Shown one piece after another: positions 22,681-35,900 of a stretch of 64,000 nucleotides of DNA. A model generated the notes under the pieces. That model ran no database searches and was not told where the DNA came from. It was given only the letters and a program-made list of their open reading frames with translations. The DNA lies in assembly GCA_004794785.1 (NCBI GenBank), contig SJOL01005754.1, positions 60,537 through 124,536 on the forward strand, in the 5' to 3' direction. Position 1 is the stretch's first letter. The number at the start of each line of letters is the position of its first letter. Origin of the DNA: Opisthorchis felineus. Lineage: Eukaryota; Platyhelminthes; Trematoda; Opisthorchiida; Opisthorchiidae. The translations under genes and the position numbers were made by a program.

Positions 22681-24514
22681 TGAATGTGAATTATACAGCT
22701 GGATATTCTAAAACTGTTGGAGAGATACATGACCCTGGTTGGCGGTGCAAATGAAAAGTTTCGTAGTTGTATGGTAAGAAATAAATCCGAACTCAGGAAG
22801 AATGAACTCTTGCTAACCGGATGGTTGGTATATCAGTGGAATCTCTGTCGGGTAACTTGGCTCAAACTATTGGCAAGTCAACTCATGATTTACGCTGCTA
22901 CCCTGCATTGTATCCTTCATCTCATTACTGTGAGCAGCCTGACGCAGCAGCCTTTTAGGTTTCTAAAACATTCAGTCGGCATTGGCCATTCAAAAGGATG
23001 TCAGACGAAAGGATAGCAGCATTTATTGACGACTGCTTAGCACTACAATTTTTGTGGAAAAAGCAACAACTGAATAACAACCAGTTGGGTTGCAACTGGA
23101 AAAACATAAATGCATACACGTGAGTAATCGCTAGTTTTAAAACATCGCCAGTAAAGTGTGACTCTTATTCCTATGCAAATTATCACGAGCCATCCAGATA
23201 CGAATTTTTATTACGCGCATGAAGTAAAAATTTGGGGGAATTGTACTGATTGTTTCTACGAAATAGGAGATGGTGCTTCTACGGAGTACGTCTTGAGATA
23301 CCCATCACCTATACTTTCACGAACATGCAATTACCTAATAGGTTCACCAAACGATTTTCAGCTGCTTACCCTGTTACTTGATCGTCCAAATAGACTTCCT
23401 TCAGGCTTCCTTTCTTCCTTCAGAAATACTGTCTCTTGACTACAAAATTGGAGGCGCTAAACAAGTTTGGTCGTACTGTACGGGCGGAAAGGTCAAACTT
23501 TATGAGGTGTACACAGCCATACAGTTGCATGAGAATGCCCTCTGCACTCCAAACGGATCACTGTAATTTATCACAAACTGGTCTATCTCTAACCAAAGGT
23601 TTTCTCGGCTTATCCCTGAATCGGAGTCCACCTGCTGCGATCCTGTACACTGGATGAGTGATCATAATAACTGCTTAGTAAGGTCACGGTAATGAATTAG
23701 GACTGAGTGTGATGAACATGACAAAAATGTGGTGATCTTGATCAAACACCACAGGACAACTGTCCAAAAGTTAATCTGCAAAACAAGTGACGTGAAAGGG
23801 AAGGCCTTTTTTGAAATTCACGAAGATCCATGAAATTCATGGATAATTTGCATTCTCAGAATGATACAAGTCTAGTATTGTGGACAGCGTATCATGCTTC
23901 GTACAGCGAACGAATCCAAAAATTCTCATCATTCAGTTAGTCAGCATAACAGACCACTTAACCATTGATTCATAAATACAAAACGCTTCGAATGATGTCT
24001 CGCCAAACGCTTAACATGCTCAACTTCTACCACTACTCAACATCACAGTCTTTTTAAAAAAAATGAACAGGGATATTTTTAACCAGAATAAAGTTTGTTT
24101 GGCTCGAGATGTTTCAATTTATGTTTAGCAATTAAAATTTGTCATCATGTTTGCTCAACTGAGTTGTAGATTTTGTGACAACTCGAAGTGCTAATGAGTT
24201 CAAAAGAGTTATATTTGGCCTCCAAGCACTTCCAAAAGAAACAGCCCCCTGGCGTTTTACTACACAGCTCGTTCACTAAGTCCATAAAATCCCTTCTTTG
24301 AGCCTTTTACACGTTATGAGTAGAAAGGAAAGTTTTTGGGTTGTTTAATCTAAAAATATACACTTACGTGAAAAAAGAATATCATTAATGTGTGATTCGG
24401 TTGAGTCTCTTTTTAACACCAAAGCAGGTTGCATGAACTGAATGTAATGTTTCAGTTACCAAAATGCTTTTCAATCCATCAGAGAAAAAAATCAGTCTAA
24501 ACTTCACAGCTTAC

Positions 24515-24682
24515 CTTGGTGTGTTCCAAGCTGGTCCAAGCTCTTTCAACATTGAGAGCTGTTCATTACTCAAGTTTTCTTGTAGGAATGTCAAGGTTTC
24601 TCTTGGAAACCAAGGTCTGATTGCTTCACGCGCAACAGCTACTTGCCCACTCTTTGGATCACGACAGAGCGTTAATGCTTCC
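24515..24682 (-). CDS. EPS8: EPS8-like exon: conserved central region, second part
   Basis: The acceptor is ttttgttctgggttgcag before 24682 and the donor caag|gtaagc follows 24515. One leading base completes the codon begun in the 28062 exon, and two bases remain at the end. The sequence runs EALTLCRDPKSGQVAVARE, then AIRPWFPRETLTFLQENLS, then NEQLSMLKELGPAWNTP(R). EPS8 proteins have 'VLSPLLNKDTIDFLNYTVNGDERQLWMSLGGTWMKAR' in the same place: the helix, the charged turn, the L-x-x-LG-x-W core and the closing R all align. This is one of the clearest matches in the gene. Confidence 0.93.
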
Positions 24683-27600
24683 CTGCAACCCAGAACAAAA
24701 AAGTTCAATAAAATATCCATACTAAGAGCAGAATCTCTGTTCTGGCAAGAAACCGGTTGAAAACCGGTGCAAATGAGGCGTCAGCAAACAATTGTATATT
24801 GCCGTGGAGCATTCTTTGTAACAAAAAAGCAAATATATGTAAATGGCGAGAACCCTGGTTCTAGGCAGTTTCAAAGGGTTTCGTTACGGAGAACGTTAGC
24901 CATCCTGTGACGCATTTAACAGGGCAACACGGCCAGTGCAATCCACAAAAAGCAAGGACACTTTTCATTCACACATTCGATTGTTAGACAAAACGTGGTT
25001 TAACATGATCTGTTGGTTTCACGTTCAAGCAAACCTTGAGCATTACTGTTTTGTTCGTCCTTCTGTCATTAGTTACACCGAGCTAAATTTTTAGAAGTTA
25101 TCCATGAGATAAGCACAGGGTTGATACTATTTAGTACGCGAATTTCTTTGAACACCATCTGGAAGAATTTTGCCGATTGTAGCTACGTCGGGAACTATTA
25201 AAAATAGCCGTAAACTAAATAAACGTTGAATCGTTTGCTAACAGGTATCATCCGACTCGGTTCATCTGATAGACGAGTATAGGTTCGGGGTGTTGAGCAC
25301 CGCAAAAGATATTTCTAATCTCGACTCATGACTTTTACTTTGGTTGTTCACAGTCAAACCTTGGACTTCCCTTGCATAGTATTGCTTCAGTGAGTTTAAT
25401 GGGTCCAAAGGCTGAGTATGCTGCGTCGATTGGATCTCCAGGCTACCCATTTTACGGCTCCAGAATTTCAATAAGCTCTAGATTTGTAGGATTCTTTTAG
25501 TGGACTTCACCGGGTACATTGTACGGTCGGCGACTGGAATCGCAAACGGATCCAAATGTCATTTGACGGTCACCGTTTTTCCAGTATTTTTGGAGTCAAA
25601 TTATTAATCTCAGTAAGGGTAATGTTATCTATTTGGTTGTGAAACACAAGCAGGAAAATTAGTTTGAACCAACTAGATTTATCTTGTCATATCCATAACA
25701 CTGTTTTAAGAAGCGTTTTCAATAGTTTATCTTTTGATTTCCCGCGAAACGGAGTTACGGACTAAGGAACAAACCTACTCGGTGGAGATGAAATATTCAT
25801 GATAAAAGAGTTTGCCGTATGGTGATGTCAGGTCATTCCCGTGTAGCGACTGCTGTTTTGTTATTGTTCTAGAAGACTGTGGAAACTTTCGCCAAAACAG
25901 CTGTACGATGATAGCCAGCGTTTTATAATACCTGACTGCCAAGCATTTTCTTGTATACAGGCAAATGTTTACTGAACACTAACCAGATAGTTAGAAAGAA
26001 AACCGATGTAGACGTGAAATTATCAGATGCGTTGACAACGTTATTAAGTTTGCATACAGACACGGGCACAGGTGTATCTGTTGCACGGCTTTGAACTGAA
26101 GACTTTCAGCTTGATCACACAATGCGAAATGCAAGTTACCGCAACGCTGTGAAGATTTCTAAGATGACCGCCAAGCTCTTGGGTTCTAATTCAACCATTA
26201 ATTCATCAAATGCGTACAATTGGCCATGGTCGGAACAGTTCAGTTGAATGCATACTTCACTACAGTAGGATTAACTACTGAAGAGTCGAACTCTTGATTC
26301 TACAGGATAAAAAGCGAGTGCACCTCAAATGACGGTAGCACTAGGGGCTCAGGTCCGGGCGGAAAGCCCAGACAGTTTGGCTTGTGGCATGTGTCGGCGG
26401 GAAACGGGACCATGGATCAAGTTCAACAGTCATTTTTACACCTTTGGTCTATCAGGTACAAATGTTCACCTAGGTATGATGTGAGGTGCTGCTCGTCTGA
26501 GTAGTCGACTTTGTCGGAGCGATATAGCCTGATTTCCACTTGATCTGAATAATTTGTAGCACACTGTCCATGAAATGCGACGAGATACGATGGCCACTCA
26601 TGAGTCACAGAAGTTATTTCAAATGGTTAATGTCACTGTTTAGAAACATTCTCATTGTTATATAAAGATATAACAATTCCCCCACCGATCACTTGACTGC
26701 ATGTTACCAAAGAAGCCAGTAATCACCCGTTCATGATATTGTGTGAGATATGTTTCCTCTCATAGTACACGGTCAATAGCAACTACAGCTTAATGGGAAT
26801 AAGACACCTAGAAGGTGCTACATTTGGCCATAATTGGAAGGCTATATCTGAATTGGGAGGACTAATAGTGATCTTTCTATGGAAGAGGGTTTTTAGTGGA
26901 GTGTCACTGAAATAGGTGTTTCAGGGTAACGTATGAGCAATCTCTTCAAATGGAGGTTTCAACAGTTGTTCATTCAAAGTTGTTGCGCTTTTGGTCTCCT
27001 CCATCTCTACATGTATCGTCCTTTCAGTCTGGGCTGGTGCATAATCAGAGGAATTTTAGAAAGCTAGCTGCAGATCTTTTTCGGTATGATAAGACAGCAA
27101 AGATCGTGAGCTAAATGTATTACAAGGTACGGTTGTTCTAAAGAAAAAGTTTTACTCATCTAAAAAAGATGCAAATGTTTTGTAAAACTTTTACAAAGTG
27201 GACAATTGAGCATGCACTTTCGAAGCTGTTGGTAAAGTACTAACCGGACACTTCTTTGGGGAAGTAGTTACGGTTGACATTCAGTTAGTCCATTGCACGC
27301 GATGGTTTACCTTGAGCTGGCCACAAGGAAGGCGGTACTAGTTTATGTTTTGTACAGTTCCCCAGTTCTTATAAAGATCTTCTGAGGGCACAAAATAGTA
27401 TGACTTCTGGGCTGTTGTTTTGGTTTTAATGGACTTGGTGGTTTGGCTCCAAAAGCCTCCTCGAAAGTTTAGGAGACAGCATTAGTGCAGAAAGGTCTAC
27501 AATCCCATTTCGAATTCCGGTGAATAAACCAATAATCCGCGGCGTACCGGACGTAATCACATTCTGCATCATAGCCTGTGAGACCCCTCCGGGTATGGAT

Positions 27601-28061
27601 ATCAATCTGAATACAAGCTCCAAACAATCACCTATCAGTGTTCGCTTCTGCAACGGGACGCCTCCTATGAGACCGGTCTCTATACTGAACAGTTTCACAG
27701 CAATACAAAATGGGACTGTAATATGTTTGGTGAGAATTTAAATACCTTTTCGTAGAGCCATTTCAGCTGAATCTTACTGGATAGTTTTGCACTCCTTTAC
27801 ACTTTTACGGAGTGTAAACTGTTTAGCCTCCTGTTTTTCTCCAGTGGATTCAAGTATTCTTTATTTCATGACTGACATCAATCCAGTTTGATGGTCACAT
27901 GTCAACACTGGAGCCATATCCGTTTTTGAACATTGTGGCTTTCCAGTATACAAGTAGCCACCATTTGTATTTAGAAATGGAGTCAAGTTTTCATTTTTTG
28001 GGAGAAAATACAAGTATTGTAAGTTTAAAGAAACCGACAATCTTCAATCCAAGTAAATTAC
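24683..28061. other. EPS8 intron, no recognised content
   Basis: The exons on either side join directly in phase and in homology, so the minus-strand open frames inside (25262-25471 and 27426-27698) are not part of this transcript. I see no repeats matching the families listed here. Confidence 0.6.
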
Positions 28062-28224
28062 TTCAGAAGAACGAAGAGCTGCCGCACAAGTTGGGGGGAG
28101 TTTGGTTCTTTCACATAGTTTAACAGTCTAGAAAGGATGATCGCCGAGAGCTTGACTTTCTGATAGAAGTCCACGATCGTTGCGCGGAACTTGGGATCCA
28201 TTTGTTTGTGTTGGCCATCTGATT
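28062..28224 (-). CDS. EPS8: EPS8-like exon: conserved central region, first helices
   Basis: The acceptor tcttacttgccttcgcag precedes 28224 and the donor ctgaa|gtaatt follows 28062. Two leading bases join the single base left by the exon at 32791. The codons read SDGQHKQMDPKFRATIVD, then FYQKVKLSAIILSRLLNYV, then KEPNSPQLVRQLFVLL. This matches the EPS8 segment '[36 protein letters not shown]' in every helix. The exon ends with two bases, and the next exon supplies one, to encode Lys. Confidence 0.93.
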
Positions 28225-31200
28225 CTGCGAAGGCAAGTAAGACATAATGGCTGCTAGACTGGTTCGAAAAATAAATTATGTCAATTGATAAATACATCTG
28301 TAAGGTGCCAACACAACTTATCACTTCGAAAGCTCCAGAAATTTAACTAATCTGTTCAAATGTTGTTGGGTGCCAAATCTCCCAGGTGAACGTGTAAAGA
28401 GTCACCTATAATGAACCGAAGTGAGAAATTAGGCAGTGTCTCTCCATGTTTGCTGGACAAGCACGTCGCCTTCCCGGTTACCAGGATTTTCCTAATTGAA
28501 GCTGAGTTCTGAAAAGGCAGCTAGAAAAAAGCATTAAAACAAACACACTGCGTTGATGAGTAGATCGCTCATGTATAGATGGTGACGGAAGATACCCGTG
28601 GAAGCCGTGACAGGACAATATTTGTTTTCTGTGTTTGGTCGTTTTGGCTACTAGGTCACAAACTTATATGATACTGGTCTGACACAATGTGCAGCAGTTA
28701 CAGGAAATTCACAGACAAGTTACAGATAATGGGGGAGGGGGATGCGTACGGGTCAGTAGATCACGGAGTCTGACATCAGTGTGAATTCACGTGACACTAT
28801 TTCACGCGATCTCTGAAATTGAGTTTGGCTGATTCCCTTTTACGAAATTGTCTGACGAGGAGGTCACTCTGTGTGTTCATGAATATCATAGAAGTGTGCA
28901 CATATATATCATATATGACCATGTGATACGGTAGCCAACAAGACGGATCTCAGAAAACAAGCATTCACTACACCCTATCTGCATTGCAACCGATAAGACT
29001 GTACAGCAAAGTTGAATTCACCGCGTAAGGCTATCTTTCACATCATGCCAGCTCTGGTGACAAACAATTTGTTTAACTCATGTGAGCAGCAGTCCGATTC
29101 CTGAAGAGAATAAAATGTTCAAAAATTTTCCCATTTATTATAGTGCTTTTTGAAGGTTTTTTTTACCAATGTGCTGTTGACACTGACCGGTTAATTCAGT
29201 AAGAAAGCATACTGCTAATACTGAAACGAAAAGCGACGGATTGGCAGTATTGCTGAAAACTTTGCCATCAAAAATTTAACATGTTGGCGGTAATGAGAGC
29301 CTATTTATGGGTGCCCGATTTAGAGCTGAAAACATGAAGCTTCCATTCCGCAACGTTCCTCTGTTTCTGTGCACTACATTGGCTGAAACGCCGTCCTATA
29401 AGCTTCAGCCGCGAAAGCAGGCTAAGATGGAAATACTAGTGACGTCTATACTACAAACGTCGTATGCTGATGCAGTCAAGAGATGGCATCCTCCTGTTGA
29501 CCGTGGACGGGCGAGTCGCCAGGTGCTTTTTCCGACTACATATGATCGCTTCTTCGCCCTAGTCAAGTCACTTTCGAGTTAACCAAGAAGTATCCAAGTT
29601 AAACAAGAGCACTAGACTATCAAATGTGGAGTAGCTATTCATCAAAGGCTAGAGGGTACTGGATAACTCCTAGCTTTTCCTGTGTTCGGTGCCCGTATGC
29701 TGTATTTTGCGGGAGAATGTGATTTACTCGAATGTTTTGGAAGAGAACAGCAACAGCTCATTTTGGCTGTTTCATGGCACTCCTTGTACATCTGAGTATC
29801 CATAACCAAAACCACCTCTTTTGACCAGCTTGAATGGCTGAGCTGGTGCAACGTTACACTAAGGTCGTTTAACTTAGTATTTGTGATATAACTTAGAGTT
29901 CGGACCTTCCCCTTGGTAGCGCTTTGCTTTCTAAGGTAATATATGAAAGGTCAGTAAATCCATGAATGGCAAAGACAGGCGTATTATTTCATAGTCTTCA
30001 GAAGTGGATTTGCATCAATCACAGCCAATGTGTGTGCACAAAGTATGGACCTCAGACAACATATTCGAATACCTGACCAATTCCCTTCTACAGTATCCAC
30101 GAGACAAATACTTTTGATGAAGCCAGCAAAGGAAACCCTGAAAAGCAATTTCTCCGAGGTAAATATCAACGAAATCTAATATGGTCTGCCCAACAACTAG
30201 GTCCACATTTCGGCACGCTGGAGAAGAATGGCTGGAATCGGCATCTGCAAGCGATCTTCCTAAGTCAGACTGCGTGCTAAAATTTGAAGGCAGCGAGAAA
30301 ACAACCCTGGATCCTTAAAGTGTTGATGTAACTCTGCAATTTTCCCTCTGTTATGCGTATCTAGTAGGCCTGATAATTGACCGAGAGATCTACAGAACTT
30401 CCAGCAAAACGCGAAGGAAGTGCCGACAGATTTATAGTGACCGGAGGTAGTTGCATTTGGGTGGGCCAAAGCAAACACTCGCAAGGTATCTTAGTGTCAG
30501 GTTGGAACTTGGGTAAATTGATGGCCGACTGGCGAAAATCAGTAATAAACGGTAACAGTCTCGCCACAATCGGTAGATCACAATGACTGGGTCAGTGGAT
30601 GGGTGCCAACAGGTCTATTAATGCTTTCTGACCACGCTCGGCCATCAGAGTTCCAACAGGTTCAAACACGTGCATGTGTGCTTGGCTTTACTTACGGACT
30701 GGATCTTAATTACAGGCCAACAGAGCGCTGGTAGGTGAGTTAAAGTGAAAAGTAAGACGCGTAACATGATTCATAGGCGTAGCCCAGGAACGAAACCAAG
30801 TGCTACATGTACAAGACAAGCAAGCTACGAGCGACGTCACCGCAAACGTGTTTTTTACCAGGAGTCAAAGGCACCCACACGTATGGCGCTTTGTTCCCTG
30901 TAGATGTTTGAGATATTTTCACATGAGAGTCAAAGGATTTTGTAGTGCCAATAACGAATGGTCAACTGCATAACCTACCATTTGAATTAGGCATTTTACA
31001 GGACTTTTTAGATATTACATTCTTTTGGAGTGACATTGGAAGAACCGGAGGGGGCGGTTGTTGCAACTTTGTAGGTAGTTGTTACTAGGCGTAAAACAAT
31101 ATATTATTCTTTACGATGGAGTATTATGCCAAGGTTTGGCTGCATCAAGATAGTTATCCTTACAATTTTATATGCAAGACTGTTTATGATTTCAAGCTCT

Positions 31201-32790
31201 TAATCATTCTGCGCTGCTCTGCTTTTGTCCTCCCTATTCTGCCTCCCCATTTACCTGCTCATAGGTCGAGTGAAAATCCATTCCTCTGGTGAATTTTTTT
31301 TCCATTTCCACACTTAATAAAAAATGTTCTCTATATTTTTAACGTTCCACGAACGAACAGCAACACCTCTCACTCTAATCATCTTCAGACCGTACCAGGA
31401 ATGCCTTCAATCACTGCTTGACCGCAGTTACCTGCACAAAAAAATATTGATTCCCTTTTTAGGTAGTCACCTTGCTAAGCATGAGGACCATCCATATAGG
31501 TGTTTTCATCTATTTTTCGCTTCACATGTTCTGTATTTTCAACCAATATTTGACGGGAACACACAGATTCAATATCATTCGTACGGGACTTGCAGAAATA
31601 TGTCAGTATCTGTCTGTCTATTTATATAGCAGGTAGCTTCAATCCTCACTAATGGGGCAACTACTTTAGTCTAATGGTGTAGTCTCGGAGATAAAAATGA
31701 AAGTTTGTTTCCTTTCACTCTGGTCAATGTCGCGCACCGGTTTACTAACCAGTGTCCATGGAAAAGTTCACTTCGTGCTTGGGGACATGGTCCCACGACT
31801 ACAGCAGAGAGTCAGCTTACATGGCTAAGTATATGCAACAGTTCATATTCAGGGCGCAATGGTTTACCACAAGAACGGCGATTTAAGAGGACCTCTTTAG
31901 AAATCGCAGGGTTTTTCCAGCTCCCTACCCACTCTTCACTCAAAATCTTCCTAGGTGTACGACTCCAACCTTGAGGTCATTAGCCGCGTTGTCAACTTAT
32001 AACGTCGACCCAGGCACTGATAACACACACTAGGTAGATTTGATATGATTGACATTAGGATCGTTGCCAAAATCGTAAGAAGTACCACAACCAACTTCGC
32101 CTCCAGTGAAGGCACTGCAAGTGGGTGTTGGAACAGAATGTAAATGATAGAATGGCCTCAAAGTAATAAGGGCTTTAGGGTTGTCCCTTCAATGAAAGCT
32201 GTGCCCCTGGCGAATAGGCTCAATTATCGATTTCATGTGAAGTGGCATCACACATGTAGGCAGCCGAAAGCCAGCAAATGTGGTTGTTATATAAAACGAC
32301 CGCTTGTGTAATTGCACATTGCCATATCTGCGCTGTATGAGCTTTAGAGTTGCTATCGTTTATTCCATGTATTTTTCAAACCGTACCAATAAAGTACGGA
32401 CAGAAGGCTATAGGTTTATGAAGGAATAGCCAATAACCGCACTCTGTTGAAATTGTATTGTGCAGATGAATATGCCGCAAAAGTAGTTCTTTAAAGTCCC
32501 CCGTAATATTCCAGCATACTTTTGAGCACTATTATCGTCTGGTCTGAGTTTTGCACAAAGAGTGCCACCTTGATAAGTCGAGCCTCAGATACCAATGTTG
32601 CCCATTTGTTGTGATGACGGTGATACCAGTAAAATGCCAATGAAATATTGCTATTAAGATAATAAATAATAGTTCACAATAATAAAAAGTGGAGTGAAAA
32701 CTACAGCCGAGATTATCAAAATTATTGTTTAATCTTGTCTAATCATCTCTTAGCAGATTTGTTTTAACGGTACATCTGTAGAGGACATAC
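28225..32790. other. EPS8 intron, no recognised content
   Basis: No gene, LINE or repeat family was recognised. Open frames at 29307-29582, 30260-30586, 31324-31629 and 31705-31974 lack family resemblance and usually overlap equally long frames on other strands. Confidence 0.55.
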
Positions 32791-32964
32791 TTGTTTTGCC
32801 TAATGTGTGCGGAAAAGATTTCGATGAAGTACCAGTTTTTGCCATAAGTGCAGAAGAACGACGAACCATTTTCAAAGGCCTGTCTCGCATTTCTTGAAGT
32901 GCCGATTCTATATCATCGAACAAGTGATTGAGCAATTGCACCTCAGCTCTGATGAAATCAGTAT
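32791..32964 (-). CDS. EPS8: EPS8-like exon: region after the linker (DVQ-LNH-DDIE helix)
   Basis: The acceptor gcattccag precedes 32964 and the donor aacaa|gtatgt follows 32791. Two leading bases complete the codon left by the 37464 exon (giving Asp). The codons read TDFIRAEVQLLNHLFDDIE, then SALQEMRDRPLKMVRRSSA, then LMAKTG and on to SFPHTLGKT. EPS8 proteins carry '[36 protein letters not shown]' here: EVQLLNHLFDDIE is a near match, and the basic stretch after it is also kept. One base is left over at the end. Confidence 0.92.
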
Positions 32965-35900
32965 CTGGAATGCATTAGTGAAAAGTCATATACGTTATTC
33001 ATGAGAAACTGGTACTTGCCGATGTCTTAAAAACATTGCATCAGACCACAATGTCCTTCGGAAAAAGCTACAAAACGACAATCTATCATGAGTGGGTTAG
33101 TTTCAAACTTGACGGTATGCAATACATTCACTGCCAGTTCACTGACTTATTCGTTCAGTGGTGCCACGTGTTTGAATCAGATCATTCGAAGGAGCTGTAG
33201 CGAAATATTGGCACCCTCTCCAATAGTGAAATAAAATATCCGATTTAAAGGGTATGCTGAGTACAAGAGACACCTATATCAATCAGTGGTTGTCATTGGC
33301 AACACTGACAGCATTGTTTTAGGTGTTTTGATCCATTATGTCTACGAAGGTATGCAAATAGGGAATTTGCTCAGCACAGCAAACAAAATGTGGCTGTTGC
33401 GTACCTTTACGGCTAAGCCAAAGGCTTACGGGAATGGTAATGAATTGAAGGTCAGTAATTACATTAGAAAATACTATTCTTATGCATGAGGAAAACATCT
33501 ACGACATCTTAGTGAACAGCGTAATTCCATTTAGATTTCGGAATGATGTATTCGGCCGAATCAGTCAGTGAGTAAAACGTGAAGCGCAGTGCGCTTTCTT
33601 CACAAATGATTACATGAATGCACCAATGGAAACGCACCAGTCCTCATGATGCAGTCTTCTTCAAAAACGTAAACGCAGTTCGGGCAATGAATTATTTAAT
33701 AACCTAGTAACATCATGGATATGCCGAACTGCTCAAGGGTAAAAGACTGCTTGCGAGTTACCAGTAAGCAAAATATAGCGTCATTTCATGTTAACCAGAT
33801 ACCGCGACCACTGGACTCCTAAAACAGAACTTGCGTATACAGAATCAGATGGTTCTTGCTTCGGTTTTCCTCTGGTTAGGCTAGATGCCTTGTCTTACAT
33901 GTGAAAGGCTCAATTCCTCTATCACCGTACATTTGGAGACTCACTTGACAAAAGAGAAGTTGAGCATCCATCGTAAGGGATATACTCCGGTGACAAAATT
34001 CACAAAAATAACTTTACACATGTAGTTTGTAATTTCCGCATATGCCTCACAAATTAACTCGTGAAGGCAGTGTGGTAATTTTATCGAAGTGTTCTAATTC
34101 TTTTCAAAATACCTCCAACAACTAAAAAGTGCTCACTTAAAAAGAAAACCATGGACTACACTCGATTAGATTCTACCCTATGACTTTTCGAGGTCCAGGT
34201 ACAAATACAATCCTAATTCCTCGATTTTCTCCGAAAAATTTATATACTTGATGGATTTCGTTGGAAGCTTCGTGAAATGAATATGTCATTCGGGATAACA
34301 ACTGCAAAGGGACCGGTGCCGCTGTAAATATCATAAACAGACCGTAATCTGGTAACATATCACCAAAGTATTTTTGTTTTCTGCAGTAAGCCAGCGACTC
34401 GTAGGATATCGTAAATAACAGCTTCTGTTCGCCCGCCTACTAGCGACGTTGTTGGACGTTGTCGGACAATCATAGGACTCATTTTTAACTTATTGGGCTG
34501 GTGCATTTGAACTCTCAACTTTTGGTAAGCCATACAATTAGTTTGGCTCCAAACGAGTTTACTGGTGTGATCAACGCAGGTTTTGATAGAATGTTCAGCC
34601 CAATGAACCATGAATTTGAAATACCAGTCGGATTTTCTCACATTGGCGTGGTACCCTGGGGGCAGTTGAACCAATGCTTGTGAAGGTCAGTTTTTATTAT
34701 ATTTGCCGAAAACTGCACATGAGCCATCAACCGTTGAACGACACACAGAAGCCGCTTGAATGTTTTGGCTTGTTCACGCTGCGTTGTCCAAGTGTCACCT
34801 CAGTTATACGAAAGTAGTCAAAGAGTGTGATCAAATCGATTATTCCAAAACCGTATGCGTTCTTATCGTGCTGGATACAATACAAATCAGACGGATTCGA
34901 ATTTTAAAAAACCGCAGTTTGACCTCGAAACCAATTTACTTAAACTTCACTAGCAATAACTACTATTTGAAGCAAACACCGTGAATTTTCACCACTTTAA
35001 AGAAGCTACTGAATGAATTCACTGAGAATCCATATATCTAATCCACTGGCTGTGTAAGTCAACATGCTGGCGTGATGTCTGGTCGAAAGCCACCTGGGAC
35101 CATTGAACAAAGCACCCGACGTCTCCGCTCACAGCTGGCAAGTCACACTGAGGGCACATGGCTGATTCATTCGGAGTCCAACCAAGTCTTTTATAAAACA
35201 TTTGCTCCTGTTTTAGAAATTGCACTCTTAATTATTTCTGTATGTGTAAATGTTTATTCTTTGCTATATTTAAGGCAACCAGTGCGCACTGATGATATCT
35301 CCCCGTATGGTGACGAAACCTTTGCAAGTCAAGTGCCAAGCTCGGCGAACAGATCAACGGCCACCTGGTCAACAACCAATAAACCCACCCGAGCTATCAA
35401 TATTTCGACACATTGGCATAGTGAAGGTTTACAATGCGCTGACAATTTATTGCTTTTCCTATAATTTGCTTACACCTAGTGAACAGCTAAGTCGTTTGCT
35501 TCAGGGTCTTCATTGAGGGGACCAACACTCCCATCCATATCTCAAATGTTTTAAGAGTCCCCTTTGCAGCTACCGACACTATTCCATCGTTTTATTCCAA
35601 CAGGGACGAGCAAACGTCTGCTTTCGTAATTACAACAATTCATTCCGATTTTTGGCAGCCGTCTGTTTAAAGAGTTATTTTACCCGTTCAAAGAACACTG
35701 GACTGCTTCGTTTTGTTAGTTCTCCAAATGTGCTCCCATCAATTTATTCTGCCGACTTGTTCTACTGAAGTGAAGAAAGTCGGCTATAATCCACAATGAA
35801 TTTTTTCCACTTGCACGCCTTCACTTTTATGCCCTAGAGTTCCCACCAACTTCAGCCGAGAGGAACAAACTAGAGCTTTCACCAGCGAGCCAAAATGGCG

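Larger units (their letters stand above)
20626..24514. other. EPS8 intron with a repeat cluster
   Basis: Contains an inverted SINE pair (21131-21575), the inverted copy of repeat R1 (21698-22010) and SINE fragments (22080-22262 and 22497-22680). From 22680 to 24514 I recognise nothing; the plus-strand frames at 22717-23016 and 23158-23657 have no family features. Confidence 0.6.

Noticed and set aside
25262..25471. Minus-strand frame with protein-like composition (DPLNSLKQYYAREVQGL)
   Set aside because: It lies in the same intron, which needs no further exon, and I recognise no family. It was left out of the gene model.
27426..27698. Minus-strand open frame between two EPS8 central exons
   Set aside because: The exons at 28062 and 24515 already join directly in phase and in homology, and the frame has no EPS8-like content.
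28893..28925. AT-rich palindromic run (acatatatatcatatatgacc)
   Set aside because: Simple-sequence DNA, no further structure.
34173..34674. Two consecutive minus-strand frames that might be a decayed gene
   Set aside because: No recognisable family, a frame break between them and no splice evidence; lengths like these occur by chance.
35072..35464. 130-codon plus-strand frame
   Set aside because: It runs through repeat R3 and has no recognisable domain.
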